Positions 1-9,104 of a DNA stretch of 64,000 nt are shown here, one piece after another. Origin of the DNA: Burkholderiales bacterium (GTDB taxonomy: Bacteria > Pseudomonadota > Gammaproteobacteria > Burkholderiales > Burkholderiaceae_D); NCBI GenBank assembly GCA_016200895.1, contig JACQDX010000017.1:124001-188000 (forward strand), read 5' to 3'. Position 1 is the first letter of the stretch, and each line of letters opens with the position of its first letter. The position numbers and the translations under genes were made by a program. The notes under the pieces are model-generated. The model searched no databases. It was not told the DNA's origin and worked only from the letters and a program-made list of their open reading frames with translations.

Positions 1-1
1 G

Positions 2-709
2 CTGGCCATGCAGGGCCAGGCGCGTATCGCCAACACCGCCTTGCGCAATGTCAGCAAAGCCAATGTGGATCAACGCCAGCGCGACCTGATCATGCAGATG
101 TATGCCGATACCAGCCTGTCACAAGCTGTTAAAGACGGCTTTACCATGCGCGATGAAGTGGCCCGTGAAATGGCGGAAGAAATGAATAGCGCCAACCGCA
201 ATGCCATCTCGACCAAGGGTTTTGAGCTGGAAGCGCAACGCATTGCCAAACTCATGCGCGACAAATATGCGCTGGGCTTTATTGATGTCGGCGGCTGGGA
301 TACCCACGTTAACCAGGGGGCGGCAACAGGCACGCTGGCCGTCAAGTTTGAAGAACTGGGCCGCGGGCTGGCAGCGTACCGTACTGAAATGGGTGATACC
401 TGGCGCAACACCACGGTGGTGGTCATCAGTGAATTTGGCCGTACCTTCCGCGAAAACGGTAAACATGGCACTGACCATGGCCACGGCACGGTGTACTGGG
501 TTTTGGGTGGCGGCATCAAGGGTGGGCAAATTGCTGGCGAGCAAATCTCTCTTGAAGCAGGCAAGTTATTCCAGAACCGTGACTACCCTGTACTGAATGA
601 GTATCGCGCAGTACTTGGTGGTTTGTTCAGCCGTTTGTATGGTTTAAATGCTGGCCAGATTGAACAGGTATTTGCCGGCGTCAAAGCACGTGATCTGGCT
701 TTGGTGTAA
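2..709 (+). CDS. DUF1501 domain protein, C-terminal part (5' end outside window)
   Basis: The reading frame is open to the left edge, so this is the C-terminal part of a longer protein. The visible 235 residues carry the DUF1501 signature: the segment DVGGWDTH, then VVVISEFGRTFRENG, and HGTDHGHGTVYWVLGGGIKGG-like sequence rich in His, Asp and Gly. DUF1501 proteins belong to the alkaline-phosphatase/sulfatase-like fold and are usually exported by the Tat pathway; any Tat signal would lie upstream of the window. They often follow a DUF1800 gene, which cannot be checked here. The 3' end overlaps the convergent sensor kinase by 29 bp. The family is clear; its substrate is unknown. Confidence 0.88.
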   Translation: MAMQGQARIANTALRNVSKANVDQRQRDLIMQMYADTSLSQAVKDGFTMRDEVAREMAEEMNSANRNAISTKGFELEAQRIAKLMRDKYALGFIDVGGWDTHVNQGAATGTLAVKFEELGRGLAAYRTEMGDTWRNTTVVVISEFGRTFRENGKHGTDHGHGTVYWVLGGGIKGGQIAGEQISLEAGKLFQNRDYPVLNEYRAVLGGLFSRLYGLNAGQIEQVFAGVKARDLALV

Positions 710-2948
710 ACGTCTCCAGCACGTTCAGACCTTCTTTGTGTAAAGGCAGGTCTATATAAAAATGCGTGCCAGTATGCAAAACATCCTGGCCCTCTCCGCC
801 TTCTTGCGCAGATTCATGTCCCGCATCCTGGGACATGTAGTAACCTATGTCGCCATGCATTTGCTGGACGATGGCCTGGGATATCGCCAGACCCAGACCC
901 GTGCCACCCTTGGCACGGGTATCTGAAGAATCGGCCTGAGAGAATTTCTGGAACAGACGCTCGCGGAAATTTTCTGGAATGCCCGAACCCTGGTCTATCA
1001 CCTCTATGCGGATGAGATTGTCGCCTCTGGCTATGCTCAATACCTGCACCACCGCGCCCTCGGGTGAATACTTGCAGGCATTTGACAAGAGATTGGCCAT
1101 GACTTGCTGGAAACGCCCGGTATCCACCATGACCATGGCTTGTTCAACTTGATTGCCGAGCACGATTTCGGTATTCATGCTGTGGGCAAAACCCTGGTTA
1201 TTATTGATTGCAGTCTGCAGCAGGTTTTGTAAAGGCAGACATTCAAAGACAAAATCCATCTTGCCAGCTTCAATTTTCTGGATATCCAGTAAATCATTGA
1301 TAAGCCTGGTCAGGCTCTCGCTATTCTTGTGTGCCATGCCCATCAGGGCGGAGATTTTGTCCGGCACTGCGCCCATGGCGCCACCGGTGATCAGGCCCAG
1401 TGCTCCCCTGATGGCTGTCAGAGGAGTACGTAATTCATGGCTGACTGTGGAAATGAATTCACTCTTCATGCGTTCCATCTTGCGGCGCTCAGAAATATCC
1501 CTGACAATGACGATCAGTTTGCGCCTGCCGGCATGGTAATACTCGGTGATCGCCAGCTCAGCCGGGAACAGGCTGCCATCCTTGCGCATGCGCTCGGTCT
1601 CTGTACGCAGACAACCCGTTTCCAGGAATTCCCGGCGGCTCATGGCCAGGCCCAGCAAATCAGGCTGGCCGGGCGGCGAAAAAAATTTACCGTTCTTGCC
1701 GACTACTTCATTGGCCGGATGACCATAGATCGCCACTGCAGCAGGGTTCAGGGCTTCAATCTTGCCAGTGTCATCGATCATGATAATACCGTCCGCCGCA
1801 TTCTGGAAAATCGCCTGCAAGCGGTCGGATGAATCTTTCAGGGCGATTTGCTGCTCGGTCAGGTTTTTCAGCAAATGGGCCTGGTTGCGGTTAATGACTT
1901 CAGCCTGTTGTTTCAACTCAGTCGTCACCGCCAGATCCTGCTCCCGTCTTTCCAGCAAATTCACCAGTACGCTGAAGGCCGCCACGATGGCCAGTATGCC
2001 GCTCATGGCGATAACAACGATGCCAGTACTGATTTTGCGCCAGTCCGCCAGGTACAAGTCTTCATCAATAGAAAAGTTGATGATCAATGGATATTTTTCC
2101 AGCGACTGTATCGCCGCCATACGGGTGATGGGTTTGCCACCTTCAGCCATGCGCGGGCTATTGGTGATCACGACACCTGATTTCTTGTTTCTCGCATGCA
2201 CCAGCTCATATGTGCTGCCAGTCAGGTTGCGCATGCCCATGACTTCGCCACGCTCTGGCCAGCGTGCCAGGTAGGTAAAGTCATTACGCAGCAAGCCTAT
2301 GGAGGCATGACCATCGGCACTGAGTTTTTCATAAAACTGTGAATAAAAGGATGGCGACATGCCGAGTATGACGACACCGATGAATTCTCCATCACTACCC
2401 GTCAGTCTGTGGCTGAGGAAGAACATCCATTTACCAGTGGTCTTGCTGCGTACTGAAGAACTCAGGAAAATACCTTGCACGGGATTATCGCGTTGCGCAA
2501 TGAAGTAATCGCGGTCAGCCAGGCTATAAGTAGGTGCCGGGAAATTGCGTGAAGTATTAATGACATTGCCATCCACATCCAGCACGGAGATGACTTCAAC
2601 AGCAGGCGACAGCGCCGCTTTTTCACGCAGGAACTGGTGAAAATCATGGGTGGATAATTTGCCTGTCAAATATTCTGCACTGACACTCCAGCGGTCCTGA
2701 ATGCGTTCGGCAATGCTGTCGAGTGCCGTATAGGCAAAATCCATTTGCTGGCTGACGGTTTCTGCCAGCACGACACTAAAGGTTTCAGTCTGTTTTTCCC
2801 ACTTGCCGATTTCCTGTATGCGCAGCATCCAGATTGCAATGGCAGCACCGACAATAATAGCCAGCACCAGACTGGCCGCCAGCGCAATGGCTAAACGGCT
2901 GGTAGGCAATCCTGCTGGCTTCAATTCATGTTGTCCGGTCACGCTCAA
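681..2948 (-). CDS. Membrane-bound hybrid-sensing histidine kinase (Cache-PAS-HisKA-HATPase)
   Basis: This is a 755-residue sensor kinase. TM1 spans about residues 17-43 and TM2 about 307-331; between them is a ~260-residue periplasmic double-Cache-like domain with motifs such as SLADRDYF and GVVILGMSPSFYSQFY. A coiled linker (332-372) leads to a PAS domain (about 373-490, DGIIMIDDTGKIEALNPAA). HisKA holds the phosphoacceptor His504 in STVSHELRTPL. The ATPase domain shows the N box (MANLLSNACKYS, ~617), G1 (DQGSGIP, ~652) and G2 (GGTGLGLAIS, ~681). No receiver domain or partner regulator gene is adjacent, so it is an orphan kinase. Cache domains usually sense small molecules such as amino or organic acids; the ligand here is unknown. 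Confidence 0.93.
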   Translation of the reverse strand: MSVTGQHELKPAGLPTSRLAIALAASLVLAIIVGAAIAIWMLRIQEIGKWEKQTETFSVVLAETVSQQMDFAYTALDSIAERIQDRWSVSAEYLTGKLSTHDFHQFLREKAALSPAVEVISVLDVDGNVINTSRNFPAPTYSLADRDYFIAQRDNPVQGIFLSSSVRSKTTGKWMFFLSHRLTGSDGEFIGVVILGMSPSFYSQFYEKLSADGHASIGLLRNDFTYLARWPERGEVMGMRNLTGSTYELVHARNKKSGVVITNSPRMAEGGKPITRMAAIQSLEKYPLIINFSIDEDLYLADWRKISTGIVVIAMSGILAIVAAFSVLVNLLERREQDLAVTTELKQQAEVINRNQAHLLKNLTEQQIALKDSSDRLQAIFQNAADGIIMIDDTGKIEALNPAAVAIYGHPANEVVGKNGKFFSPPGQPDLLGLAMSRREFLETGCLRTETERMRKDGSLFPAELAITEYYHAGRRKLIVIVRDISERRKMERMKSEFISTVSHELRTPLTAIRGALGLITGGAMGAVPDKISALMGMAHKNSESLTRLINDLLDIQKIEAGKMDFVFECLPLQNLLQTAINNNQGFAHSMNTEIVLGNQVEQAMVMVDTGRFQQVMANLLSNACKYSPEGAVVQVLSIARGDNLIRIEVIDQGSGIPENFRERLFQKFSQADSSDTRAKGGTGLGLAISQAIVQQMHGDIGYYMSQDAGHESAQEGGEGQDVLHTGTHFYIDLPLHKEGLNVLETFTPKPDHVL

Positions 2949-3270
2949 AGCTGATCCTTATGCTCAAAGTCTGGCAAGTTGATAGACCTGCATGTTGCCC
3001 GATTTAATTTGACTGTTTCAATTGTCCAATAGTAAAGCATTGCTGCATTGTATAGATATTCTATTCCAGTCCTGAATGGTGAAAGCGAAGTTCCTATATC
3101 GACAAGAAAGCAAAAGAATATAGAAACCCCGGGGACTTTAGCAGCTAGTGGCAAATTGCAGACGATTTACCACGCTTTCTGTGAAGAAACTATTTATTTC
3201 TATCAAAAACAGCAAGGAAATGTTACGGTTTTAAGAAGATACGCCAGATACAAGCCTGCTCTGGCTTGTA

Positions 3271-3433
3271 AGAACCTGTTTACGATCTGTAGCGAGCGTG
3301 CGTCAGCGGGTCAGGGTAACAAAAACGTAGCGCAAAAAGCGGAATGTACGCTAGTACATGAGCATTTTGCGCAGCACATGAGCCCCGCGTGAACTCCGAT
3401 TGCGCTCGCACAGCAAGATCGCAAACAGGTTCT
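3271..3433. repeat. 163-bp dispersed inverted-repeat element, copy 1
   Basis: The element has near-perfect 18-bp terminal inverted repeats (3271-3288, AGAACCTGTTTACGATCT; 3416-3433; one mismatch) and a central palindrome ATGTAC-GCTA-GTACAT at 3344-3359. A second copy at 16980-17143 differs by about 8 substitutions and one single-base insertion (~94% identity). It has no credible coding content. Immediately to the left is a separate perfect hairpin, TACAAGCC/GGCTTGTA at 3249-3270. The rest of the gap from 2949 to 3472 shows no gene; an open frame running through the repeat is not gene-like. The element is compatible with a MITE or a large REP/ERIC-like palindromic repeat. Confidence 0.85.
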
Positions 3434-3472
3434 AAGGGTATTACATAAAAACTTAGAAAGGGAGCAAGCAAA

Positions 3473-3733
3473 ATGAGAAAAAGCATTTTGGTCAAAGGTC
3501 TGGTCATCAGTTTATTGCTCGGCAGCGCGCCAGTCTGGGCCGAGGTCACCTCTTGTGAAACCATTAAAGACAAGGTAGCGGCAAAACTGGAAGGCAAGGG
3601 AGTAAATAACTACAGCCTGCAAGTCGTCGCCAAAGACACTGAAACCAAACACCGTGTCGTCGGTACCTGCGAAGGCGGCAAGAAAAAAATCATCTATAAG
3701 AAAGAAAAGGCTGGCAGTAAGGCTGACGAATGA
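3473..3733 (+). CDS. DUF1161 small exported protein
   Basis: This 86-residue protein begins with a signal peptide (MRKSILVKGLVISLLLGSAP, predicted cut after VWA). The mature part contains a CETIKDKVAAKLEGKGV segment, a YSLQVVAKD strand and VVGTCEGGKKKIIYKK, matching my memory of the DUF1161 family of small periplasmic proteins with two conserved cysteines. An AAAGGGAG ribosome-binding site lies 8-9 bases before the ATG. It is followed by a probable terminator, so it is probably monocistronic. Its function is unknown. Confidence 0.85.
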   Translation: MRKSILVKGLVISLLLGSAPVWAEVTSCETIKDKVAAKLEGKGVNNYSLQVVAKDTETKHRVVGTCEGGKKKIIYKKEKAGSKADE

Positions 3734-3755
3734 GCTAGCCAGATAGCTTGAAGCG

Positions 3756-3801
3756 AAGCGGTTTGCCAAGGCAAGGCCTGTTAGCAAAGCCGCTTTTCTT
3801 G
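3756..3801 (+). terminator. Probable intrinsic terminator after the DUF1161 gene
   Basis: AAGCGG-TTTGC pairs with GCAAA-g-CCGCTT across an approximately 19-base loop region; the downstream arm ends in CTTTTCTTGTTTTT. The stem has one bulge, so termination strength is uncertain. Confidence 0.6.
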
Positions 3802-3810
3802 TTTTTGAAA

Positions 3811-4305
3811 TTACAATTCTTTGACCATATAAAAGGCTGGCCCTGTATAGCTGGCCAGTTTTATAGTTTGCTCTTCATTCAAGTCAATCTGTTCAATAAA
3901 TCCCAGGCCTTGCCAGTAAGACCTGGTACTTTGCACTGACACCAGGCAGGCATATTGCCACCCCTGCTGACCCGCATATGCCAGGGCAGATGTCAGCATG
4001 CCCCGCGCCATCCCTAAACCCGTCTGCTGAGGCGTTACCGCCATATCATGCAGATACAAGGCATTGGCAAACTGGGCTACCTGAAAATCCTGCCCCAGGG
4101 CAGAGATACGGCCGTTGGTTGATGGGTAAGCCACCAGATAAGCGACTACTTGATTATCCTGTTCTGCAACCCAGGCACAATCCGGCGCTGCAGCCAGACG
4201 GCTTGCCAGCAATGCTGGGGGCTCCACCATTGCGCTGACATAGACCAGGGTTTGAATGTGATAAACGGCAGCCAGATCATCTGGCTGCATAGTGCGCACC
4301 AACAT
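3811..4305 (-). CDS. GNAT-family N-acetyltransferase
   Basis: This is a 164-residue single-domain GNAT. The start MLVRTMQPDDLAAVYHIQ is a typical beta1-alpha1 region. LHDMAVTPQQTGLGMARGMLTSAL is the acetyl-CoA binding motif A region with Q/RxxGxG/A (QQTGLGMA), and the C-terminal SYWQGLGF matches the motif B NxxxxFYxxLGF position. Its start lies 2 bp from the stop of the upstream lipoprotein gene, suggesting one transcript. The substrate cannot be assigned from sequence. Confidence 0.85.
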   Translation of the reverse strand: MLVRTMQPDDLAAVYHIQTLVYVSAMVEPPALLASRLAAAPDCAWVAEQDNQVVAYLVAYPSTNGRISALGQDFQVAQFANALYLHDMAVTPQQTGLGMARGMLTSALAYAGQQGWQYACLVSVQSTRSYWQGLGFIEQIDLNEEQTIKLASYTGPAFYMVKEL

Positions 4306-4307
4306 TT

Positions 4308-4646
4308 CTACTTTGGCGCCTTGGCACTGGCCGAGGCACTGCTTTCTTCGGCTTTAGGTGGATCTGACTTTGCCATTTCTGGCTTGACGACATCTATCTT
4401 GTTTTCACGCATATAGTCATTCATTTCCTTCCATCCTGCATACACTGCCGCTCTTGCGGCGTCTGGATTGAGGGCATAACAATCTTCTATGGCGCGACCA
4501 GCATGACGGCAGGCACTGCCAGTAGCACGGGCATCTGACTCGCGTGCCGCGGCATCTCTGGCAGGATCAGGTAAACCCAAACGATCGCAAGCCGTCAACG
4601 ATGTCAGCATCAGCAAAAAAATCCCGGAGAACTTGGAAAATGACAT
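4308..4646 (-). CDS. Small putative lipoprotein
   Basis: This is a protein of about 112 residues with a signal peptide ending in a lipobox (MLTSLTAC). The mature part contains two further Cys residues (SACRHAGRAIEDCYALNP), suggesting a disulfide-stabilised alpha-hairpin, then AGWKEMNDYMREN and a charged, Ser/Ala/Lys-rich low-complexity tail. A GTG at 4649 sits immediately before the ATG at 4646; I use the ATG. It lies just upstream of the GNAT gene, probably co-transcribed. The family resembles short hypothetical lipoproteins of Burkholderiales; the function is unknown. Confidence 0.75.
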   Translation of the reverse strand: MSFSKFSGIFLLMLTSLTACDRLGLPDPARDAAARESDARATGSACRHAGRAIEDCYALNPDAARAAVYAGWKEMNDYMRENKIDVVKPEMAKSDPPKAEESSASASAKAPK

Positions 4647-4919
4647 CACAGCACCAAAAAAAATTAAATGAGACCAGCATATTGAACTGCGTTGAAATGC
4701 ATTGACCTGCTAATGATAACCCAGTGTATGCCCGTGCAGAATGGCTTGTTGCTCAGGACAGAGAGGGAATCACCTGCCAGTTTTCTGGGCAAAGCAACAA
4801 TCTCATGTAAAAACAGGCGAAATCTTCCCAAAGGAATTATCATGTAGCGCTTGGTTTGTTGACGGCAAGAAAGCCGTAAACATGAATGCTATTTTGCAAT
4901 CTTATAGAATTGAATTTCC

Positions 4920-5459
4920 ATGAAATCTGTCGTCCACCGCGCCTTGCTGCTTAGTAGCCTGAATGTCAGCCTGATTGTAAGCCTGATTATCAGCCTGACA
5001 TTGCTGAGTGCTTGCAGCCCTAAATTTGACTGGCGCGATGCCCGCGGCAGCAATGCCCCATTTTCCATCCTGATGCCGGGTAAACCGCTTAGTGACAGCA
5101 AGGACATGCAGCTCGAAGGCCTCAATGTAAAAATGGACATGCTGGCTGGTGAAGTGGCCGGCATCAGTTTTGCCGTCGGTAGTACGAAAATTGACGATGT
5201 CAGCAAGGCCGGCCTGATCATGGAAGCCATGAAAAAAGGCATGATCAAGAATATCCAGGGAACACCAGAAACTACTAAAAACTTAAATGCAGACATGCTG
5301 CAAGTGCATGGCAAATTACGCAATGGACAGCCTGTCATGCTGGTAGGCCGCTTCTTGATACGTGGCCCCTGGGTGTACCAAATTATCATGCTGGGCCAGG
5401 AAAAAGATATGAAGCAGGATGTCATTGACACCTTTATGACGTCTTTCAAATCCAACTGA
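4920..5459 (+). CDS. Hypothetical lipoprotein
   Basis: This 179-residue protein has a long hydrophobic signal sequence and a lipobox (TLLSAC), followed by a mature domain of about 145 residues. Recognisable elements are FSILMPGKPLSDSK, GLNVKMDMLAGEVAGISFAVG and GRFLIRGPWVYQIIMLG, a layout seen in small lipoproteins that resemble PsbP/MOG1-like folds, though I cannot confirm this. The signal peptide contains a Ser-Leu-x-x periodic repeat produced by a 12-bp tandem repeat in the DNA. No clear operon partner; the function is unknown. Confidence 0.75.
   Translation: MKSVVHRALLLSSLNVSLIVSLIISLTLLSACSPKFDWRDARGSNAPFSILMPGKPLSDSKDMQLEGLNVKMDMLAGEVAGISFAVGSTKIDDVSKAGLIMEAMKKGMIKNIQGTPETTKNLNADMLQVHGKLRNGQPVMLVGRFLIRGPWVYQIIMLGQEKDMKQDVIDTFMTSFKSN
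4956..5003 (+). repeat. 12-bp coding tandem repeat within a lipoprotein signal peptide
   Basis: There are four consecutive 12-base units (AGCCTGAATGTC, AGCCTGATTGTA, AGCCTGATTATC, AGCCTGACATTG), each encoding Ser-Leu-x-x. The unit is a multiple of three, so gain or loss of a copy would change only the length of the hydrophobic core. Confidence 0.85.
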
Positions 5460-5595
5460 AGCAATAATCTGAAACGACAATCGAACGATTTGGGATTATT
5501 ATATAAGTACGCGCAGCCAGCCCAGTGCCGCTAGCGCAATGCTGGTGTTTGGCCGCTTTATGTTCACATATCATAGAAAAATAGGGGAAATGTCC

Positions 5596-5940
5596 ATGCT
5601 GATCACGTTCAAATCCAAAGCTGCTACAGAAATCACCATGTACAAAGAGCATGCACGCCGGATTCTGGATCTGCTACAAAAAGATGTAGAGCGCGGCATC
5701 ATTACGCCTCCGGAACTACCGCAAGCGATACAGAAAATTGAAGCTGCAGTTGCTGAAAGCAAGGCACATTCGATTTCTGAAGAAGTCAGCCGTGATGTCA
5801 ATGCCCATCACAATGAAAACGGTGATGATAATGAGCACGAAACACCAGAGCCTGTGAGTTTTGCCACCAGGGCTTTCCCGGTACTTGAAATGCTGCACGC
5901 CGCCAACAAGATGCAGCGTGAAGTGATGTGGGGCGTATAA
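5596..5940 (+). CDS. DUF1840 domain-containing protein
   Basis: This 114-residue cytoplasmic protein starts MLITFKSKAATEITMYKEHA, which is the typical DUF1840 N-terminus. It continues with LLQKDVERGIITPPELPQA, an acidic His/Asp/Glu-rich linker (NAHHNENGDDNEHE), and PVSFATRAFPVLEMLHAANK. I choose the ATG at 5596 rather than 5590 because the AGGGGA ribosome-binding site (about 5583-5588) is correctly spaced for it, and because family members begin at this methionine. The next gene starts 4 bp after the stop. DUF1840 is common in Burkholderiales; the function is unknown. Confidence 0.85.
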   Translation: MLITFKSKAATEITMYKEHARRILDLLQKDVERGIITPPELPQAIQKIEAAVAESKAHSISEEVSRDVNAHHNENGDDNEHETPEPVSFATRAFPVLEMLHAANKMQREVMWGV

Positions 5941-5944
5941 AGCC

Positions 5945-6829
5945 ATGACTTCCCACGTAGAAAATACCAGGGAATTTGAACTACTGACCGCCGATGGAAA
6001 GGCTATCTTTGTACGTGACTGGCCACTGGCAGATGCGCTCATGGAGCAACCCCGGCAAGGGGTAGTCATCATGCATGGCCTGGGCGAACACTGTGGGCGC
6101 TATGCCCACGTCGCCAGGTTCTTCAATGCCCTGGGGTTTGTCGTGCGGACTTATGATCACCGTGGCCACGGCCAGTCTGACGGCGGCAGCGGTGACGTGC
6201 CAGACTCCATGTGTCTGCTGCGTGACGCGCAGATGGTGATCAGCGACTTTAGCCAGCAACTGGCTGGCCCGCCTATATTATTAGGACATAGCATGGGTGG
6301 CTTGTTTGCTGCCCGCTATGCACTTGAACAACTGACGCCGCTACGCGCCCTGATCCTTTCTTCCCCGGCATTAGCGATACGCATGTCGAGCTTGCAGCAT
6401 GGTTTGTTGAAAGTGGCTTCCAGCCTGATTCCTGGCGTCGGCTTGCCGAACGGCTTGCAAACCCGCTATTTATCCCACGATGGCGAAGTGGTACTCGCCT
6501 ATGAAAATGATGCCCTGGTACACTCTCGACTGAGTGCGCGCCTGCTGACCAGCATGTTGCAGGCCATGGATTATTGTCATGCTCATGCGGCTGAATTAAA
6601 TCTTCCCTTGCTGATGATGGTGGCAGAGGATGACCATCTGGTTGACCCTGCCGGTAGCAGGCGTTTCCTGGAAAAACTGGGTAGTATCCAATTCAAAGAA
6701 CATTTTTACACCGGTTTCTATCACGAAATATTTAATGAGCTCGATGCCACCAGGGTATTCGATGACTTGCGCACCTGGCTGGAACTCAACCAATTTACTC
6801 CTTTGGAACAGCTACAAAAAGCAGCCTGA
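5945..6829 (+). CDS. Alpha/beta hydrolase, lysophospholipase/monoacylglycerol-lipase type
   Basis: This 294-residue protein belongs to the serine aminopeptidase S33/Hydrolase_4 group. Motifs are HGLGEHCGRYAHVARFF (oxyanion-hole region), YDHRGHGQSDG, and the nucleophile elbow GHSMGG. The acid residue is probably in AEDDHLVDP, and the catalytic His in YTGFYHEIFNE. Enzymes of this group cleave acyl esters of glycerol or lysophospholipids. The gene follows the DUF1840 gene by 4 bp and is probably translated from the same mRNA. The exact substrate is not predictable. Confidence 0.88.
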   Translation: MTSHVENTREFELLTADGKAIFVRDWPLADALMEQPRQGVVIMHGLGEHCGRYAHVARFFNALGFVVRTYDHRGHGQSDGGSGDVPDSMCLLRDAQMVISDFSQQLAGPPILLGHSMGGLFAARYALEQLTPLRALILSSPALAIRMSSLQHGLLKVASSLIPGVGLPNGLQTRYLSHDGEVVLAYENDALVHSRLSARLLTSMLQAMDYCHAHAAELNLPLLMMVAEDDHLVDPAGSRRFLEKLGSIQFKEHFYTGFYHEIFNELDATRVFDDLRTWLELNQFTPLEQLQKAA

Positions 6830-7017
6830 AAGCAGTTTTATCTGACAGCAAACCTATAAAGACCTGCCAGTCGGGTACAGTTTCGCCTTGAAGAAAACAG
6901 CAGAAAGCAGATAGGGGCGACAAGGCTGTTACACTAGCGCCCTCTCGCCTCATCGGGCTGACCATGTTAAATTGCCATGAAGGCAATTTGTTGCAATAAG
7001 CAAAACTATCCAGACAT

Positions 7018-8460
7018 ATGCAAGATCAACCAAGAAAAACCCTGGGCCGACCAGCCAGACCTGCCCGCACTGCCAATACTTCTACCAGTACAGACCGCGC
7101 CAGCCATGGCGTCAGCAAGCCACAGGTAGAGTTTGAGACCATAGAAATCAAAGCAGATTCTCTGGCCTTCAGTCTGGTTGGGGCAGCGCAGGCAGTTGCT
7201 TACGTGCTGGAAGGTACAGCCTTGCCGCAAGCGCTGACCAGGGTATTCACGCAAACCAATGCCTTGCCACAGGCACGCGGGGCGATACAGGATATCGCCT
7301 ATCGCACCATGCGCCAGGTAGGCAGGGTCGATGCCTTGCTGAAGATCATGACCAACAAGACGCCAGAACCAGCATTGTTATATAGCATGCTGTGCTGCGC
7401 CCTGACCTTGCTGGTTGGTAATGACGGTGATGATGAAAAAGCCTATGAAGAATTCGTGGTGGTGGACCAGGCAGTGACTGCCGCCACTTCCAGCCAGCAC
7501 ATGGTATTTGCCAAGGGTATGGTGAATGCCGTGCTGCGCCGCTACTTGCGTGAAAAAGATGAATTACTGAAGCTGGTCATGAAGCAGCCTGCGGCCGCCT
7601 GGAATTACCCGCAATGGTGGGTAGACCAGTGCAAGGCAGCTTACCCGCAAGACTGGCAAGCCATCTTAAGCTGTGGCAACCATGCCCCGCCCTTGACTTT
7701 ACGGATCAACCAGCGTGCCAGCACGGTAGCAGCTTATCTCGAATTACTGGCCAGCCAGCAAATCGGTGCGCGCCAGATAGGTCCGTTTGCCGTGCGCCTT
7801 GATCGCCCCATGCCTGTGCTGAACATCCCCGGCTTTGAAGCTGGTGTAGTGTCAGTACAGGATGCCGCCGCCCAACTGGCTGCGCCTTTGCTGGATGTGC
7901 AGGCAGGCATGCGTGTACTGGACGCCTGTGCAGCCCCCGGTGGCAAGACTGGTCATTTGCTTGAACTGGCGGATATAGAGCTGACCGCAGTCGACACTGA
8001 CCCGGCACGTATCCAGCGCATCCATGAAAACCTGGCGCGCTTGAAGTTATTTGCCACCATCAAGGAAGGCGATGCCTGCCGCAACAACTGGTGGGACAGC
8101 CAGCCCTATGACCGCATCCTGGCTGACGTACCCTGTACAGCATCTGGTGTGGTCAGGCGTCACCCTGACAGTCGCTGGTTGCGGCGCAAGACCGATGCTG
8201 CCCAATTGGCTGCCTTGTCAGCCCGCATACTCGATAATCTGTGGCGCATGCTGAAACCTGGCGGCAAGATGCTGATGGTTACCTGCTCGATCTGGCCGCA
8301 AGAATCGGAAGTTCAGGCTGCCGCTTTTGCCATACGTAACGGGGCAGAACGCCTGGATGCACCAGGCCAATTACTGCCCAGCATGGGCAATACGTCCGAA
8401 AGCAACAACGAACATGATGGTTTGTTCTATGCATTGTTTCAAAAACCACTGCAAAATTAA
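7018..8460 (+). CDS. rsmB: 16S rRNA (cytosine(967)-C(5))-methyltransferase
   Basis: This 480-residue protein is somewhat longer than E. coli RsmB (~429), owing to an N-terminal basic extension. Residues ~50-200 form the NusB-like RNA-binding domain. The C-terminal Rossmann methyltransferase shows motif I (DACAAPGGKT), the DVPCTASGVVRRHPD segment with the Cys of motif IV, and TCSIWPQESE with the catalytic Cys of motif VI. The enzyme transfers methyl from S-adenosylmethionine to C967 in helix 31 of 16S rRNA. The genes downstream (DUF4390 protein, NtrYX-like pair) follow a conserved betaproteobacterial arrangement. Confidence 0.93.
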   Translation: MQDQPRKTLGRPARPARTANTSTSTDRASHGVSKPQVEFETIEIKADSLAFSLVGAAQAVAYVLEGTALPQALTRVFTQTNALPQARGAIQDIAYRTMRQVGRVDALLKIMTNKTPEPALLYSMLCCALTLLVGNDGDDEKAYEEFVVVDQAVTAATSSQHMVFAKGMVNAVLRRYLREKDELLKLVMKQPAAAWNYPQWWVDQCKAAYPQDWQAILSCGNHAPPLTLRINQRASTVAAYLELLASQQIGARQIGPFAVRLDRPMPVLNIPGFEAGVVSVQDAAAQLAAPLLDVQAGMRVLDACAAPGGKTGHLLELADIELTAVDTDPARIQRIHENLARLKLFATIKEGDACRNNWWDSQPYDRILADVPCTASGVVRRHPDSRWLRRKTDAAQLAALSARILDNLWRMLKPGGKMLMVTCSIWPQESEVQAAAFAIRNGAERLDAPGQLLPSMGNTSESNNEHDGLFYALFQKPLQN

Positions 8461-8516
8461 CGAATGCCAACAAGTTCAAGCTATCATTAGCAGACTTTTG
8501 TTTCCGTATTGATTGC

Positions 8517-9104
8517 ATGTTCAGACGTTTCGCTTTCCTGCTGCGCCAGTTATCGCTGACTTTGATGTTGGTGCTGCTGGCAATGGCGGCGACACCTGCA
8601 GTCCAGGCTGCCGATGTGGAAGTCAAAACCGCCAGGATAGAAGCCAGTGACGAGGGTTACCGCCTGGCGGCCACTTTTTCACTGGAACTCAGTGACAGTT
8701 TACGCAAGGCCATCCGCGATGGCATCCCGGTCTCGTTCACCACTGAAGTTGAACTGACCCGTTCACGCTGGTACTGGGTGGATGAGAAGGTGGTACGCAG
8801 CGAATACCTGGTCAGGATTGCCTATAATGAGTGGACGCAGCAATATACCGTCACCATTAATAATGGCTTGCAACAGAACTTCGCCTCTCTCGACACGGCC
8901 CTGAACCTGGTAACACGCCCGAATCGCTGGCTGATTGCCGACAAATCACTGCTCTCCAGTGGTGCCAGCTATAACGTTGCCTTGCAATTGCGCATGGGTC
9001 TGAGCAAGATCCCCATGCATTTGCAGATACCCAGCTTCAACGACAGTCACTGGAGTCAGAAAACCGAGTGGAAGCGTTTTTCCTTCAAGGCTGAAGACAA
9101 GTGA
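8517..9104 (+). CDS. DUF4390 exported protein of the NtrYX-like operon
   Basis: This is a 195-residue protein with an N-terminal signal peptide (LLRQLSLTLMLVLLAMAATPAVQA). The mature domain is beta-rich, with VEVKTARIEASDEGYRLAA, SDSLRKAIRDGIPVSFTTEVE and RSRWYWVDEKVV, typical of DUF4390. Its stop overlaps the GTG start of the downstream kinase (GTGA), so the two are translationally coupled. Its constant position next to the kinase suggests a periplasmic accessory or sensing partner; this is inferred from context only. Confidence 0.85.
   Translation: MFRRFAFLLRQLSLTLMLVLLAMAATPAVQAADVEVKTARIEASDEGYRLAATFSLELSDSLRKAIRDGIPVSFTTEVELTRSRWYWVDEKVVRSEYLVRIAYNEWTQQYTVTINNGLQQNFASLDTALNLVTRPNRWLIADKSLLSSGASYNVALQLRMGLSKIPMHLQIPSFNDSHWSQKTEWKRFSFKAEDK

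Noticed and set aside
3048-3392. Open frame of 114 codons upstream of the DUF1161 gene
   Set aside because: Its second half lies in the 163-bp inverted repeat, it lacks a ribosome-binding site, and the protein is not gene-like.
4741-4923. 60-codon open frame before the lipoprotein gene
   Set aside because: No recognisable domain or start signal; it overlaps the start of the real gene downstream.
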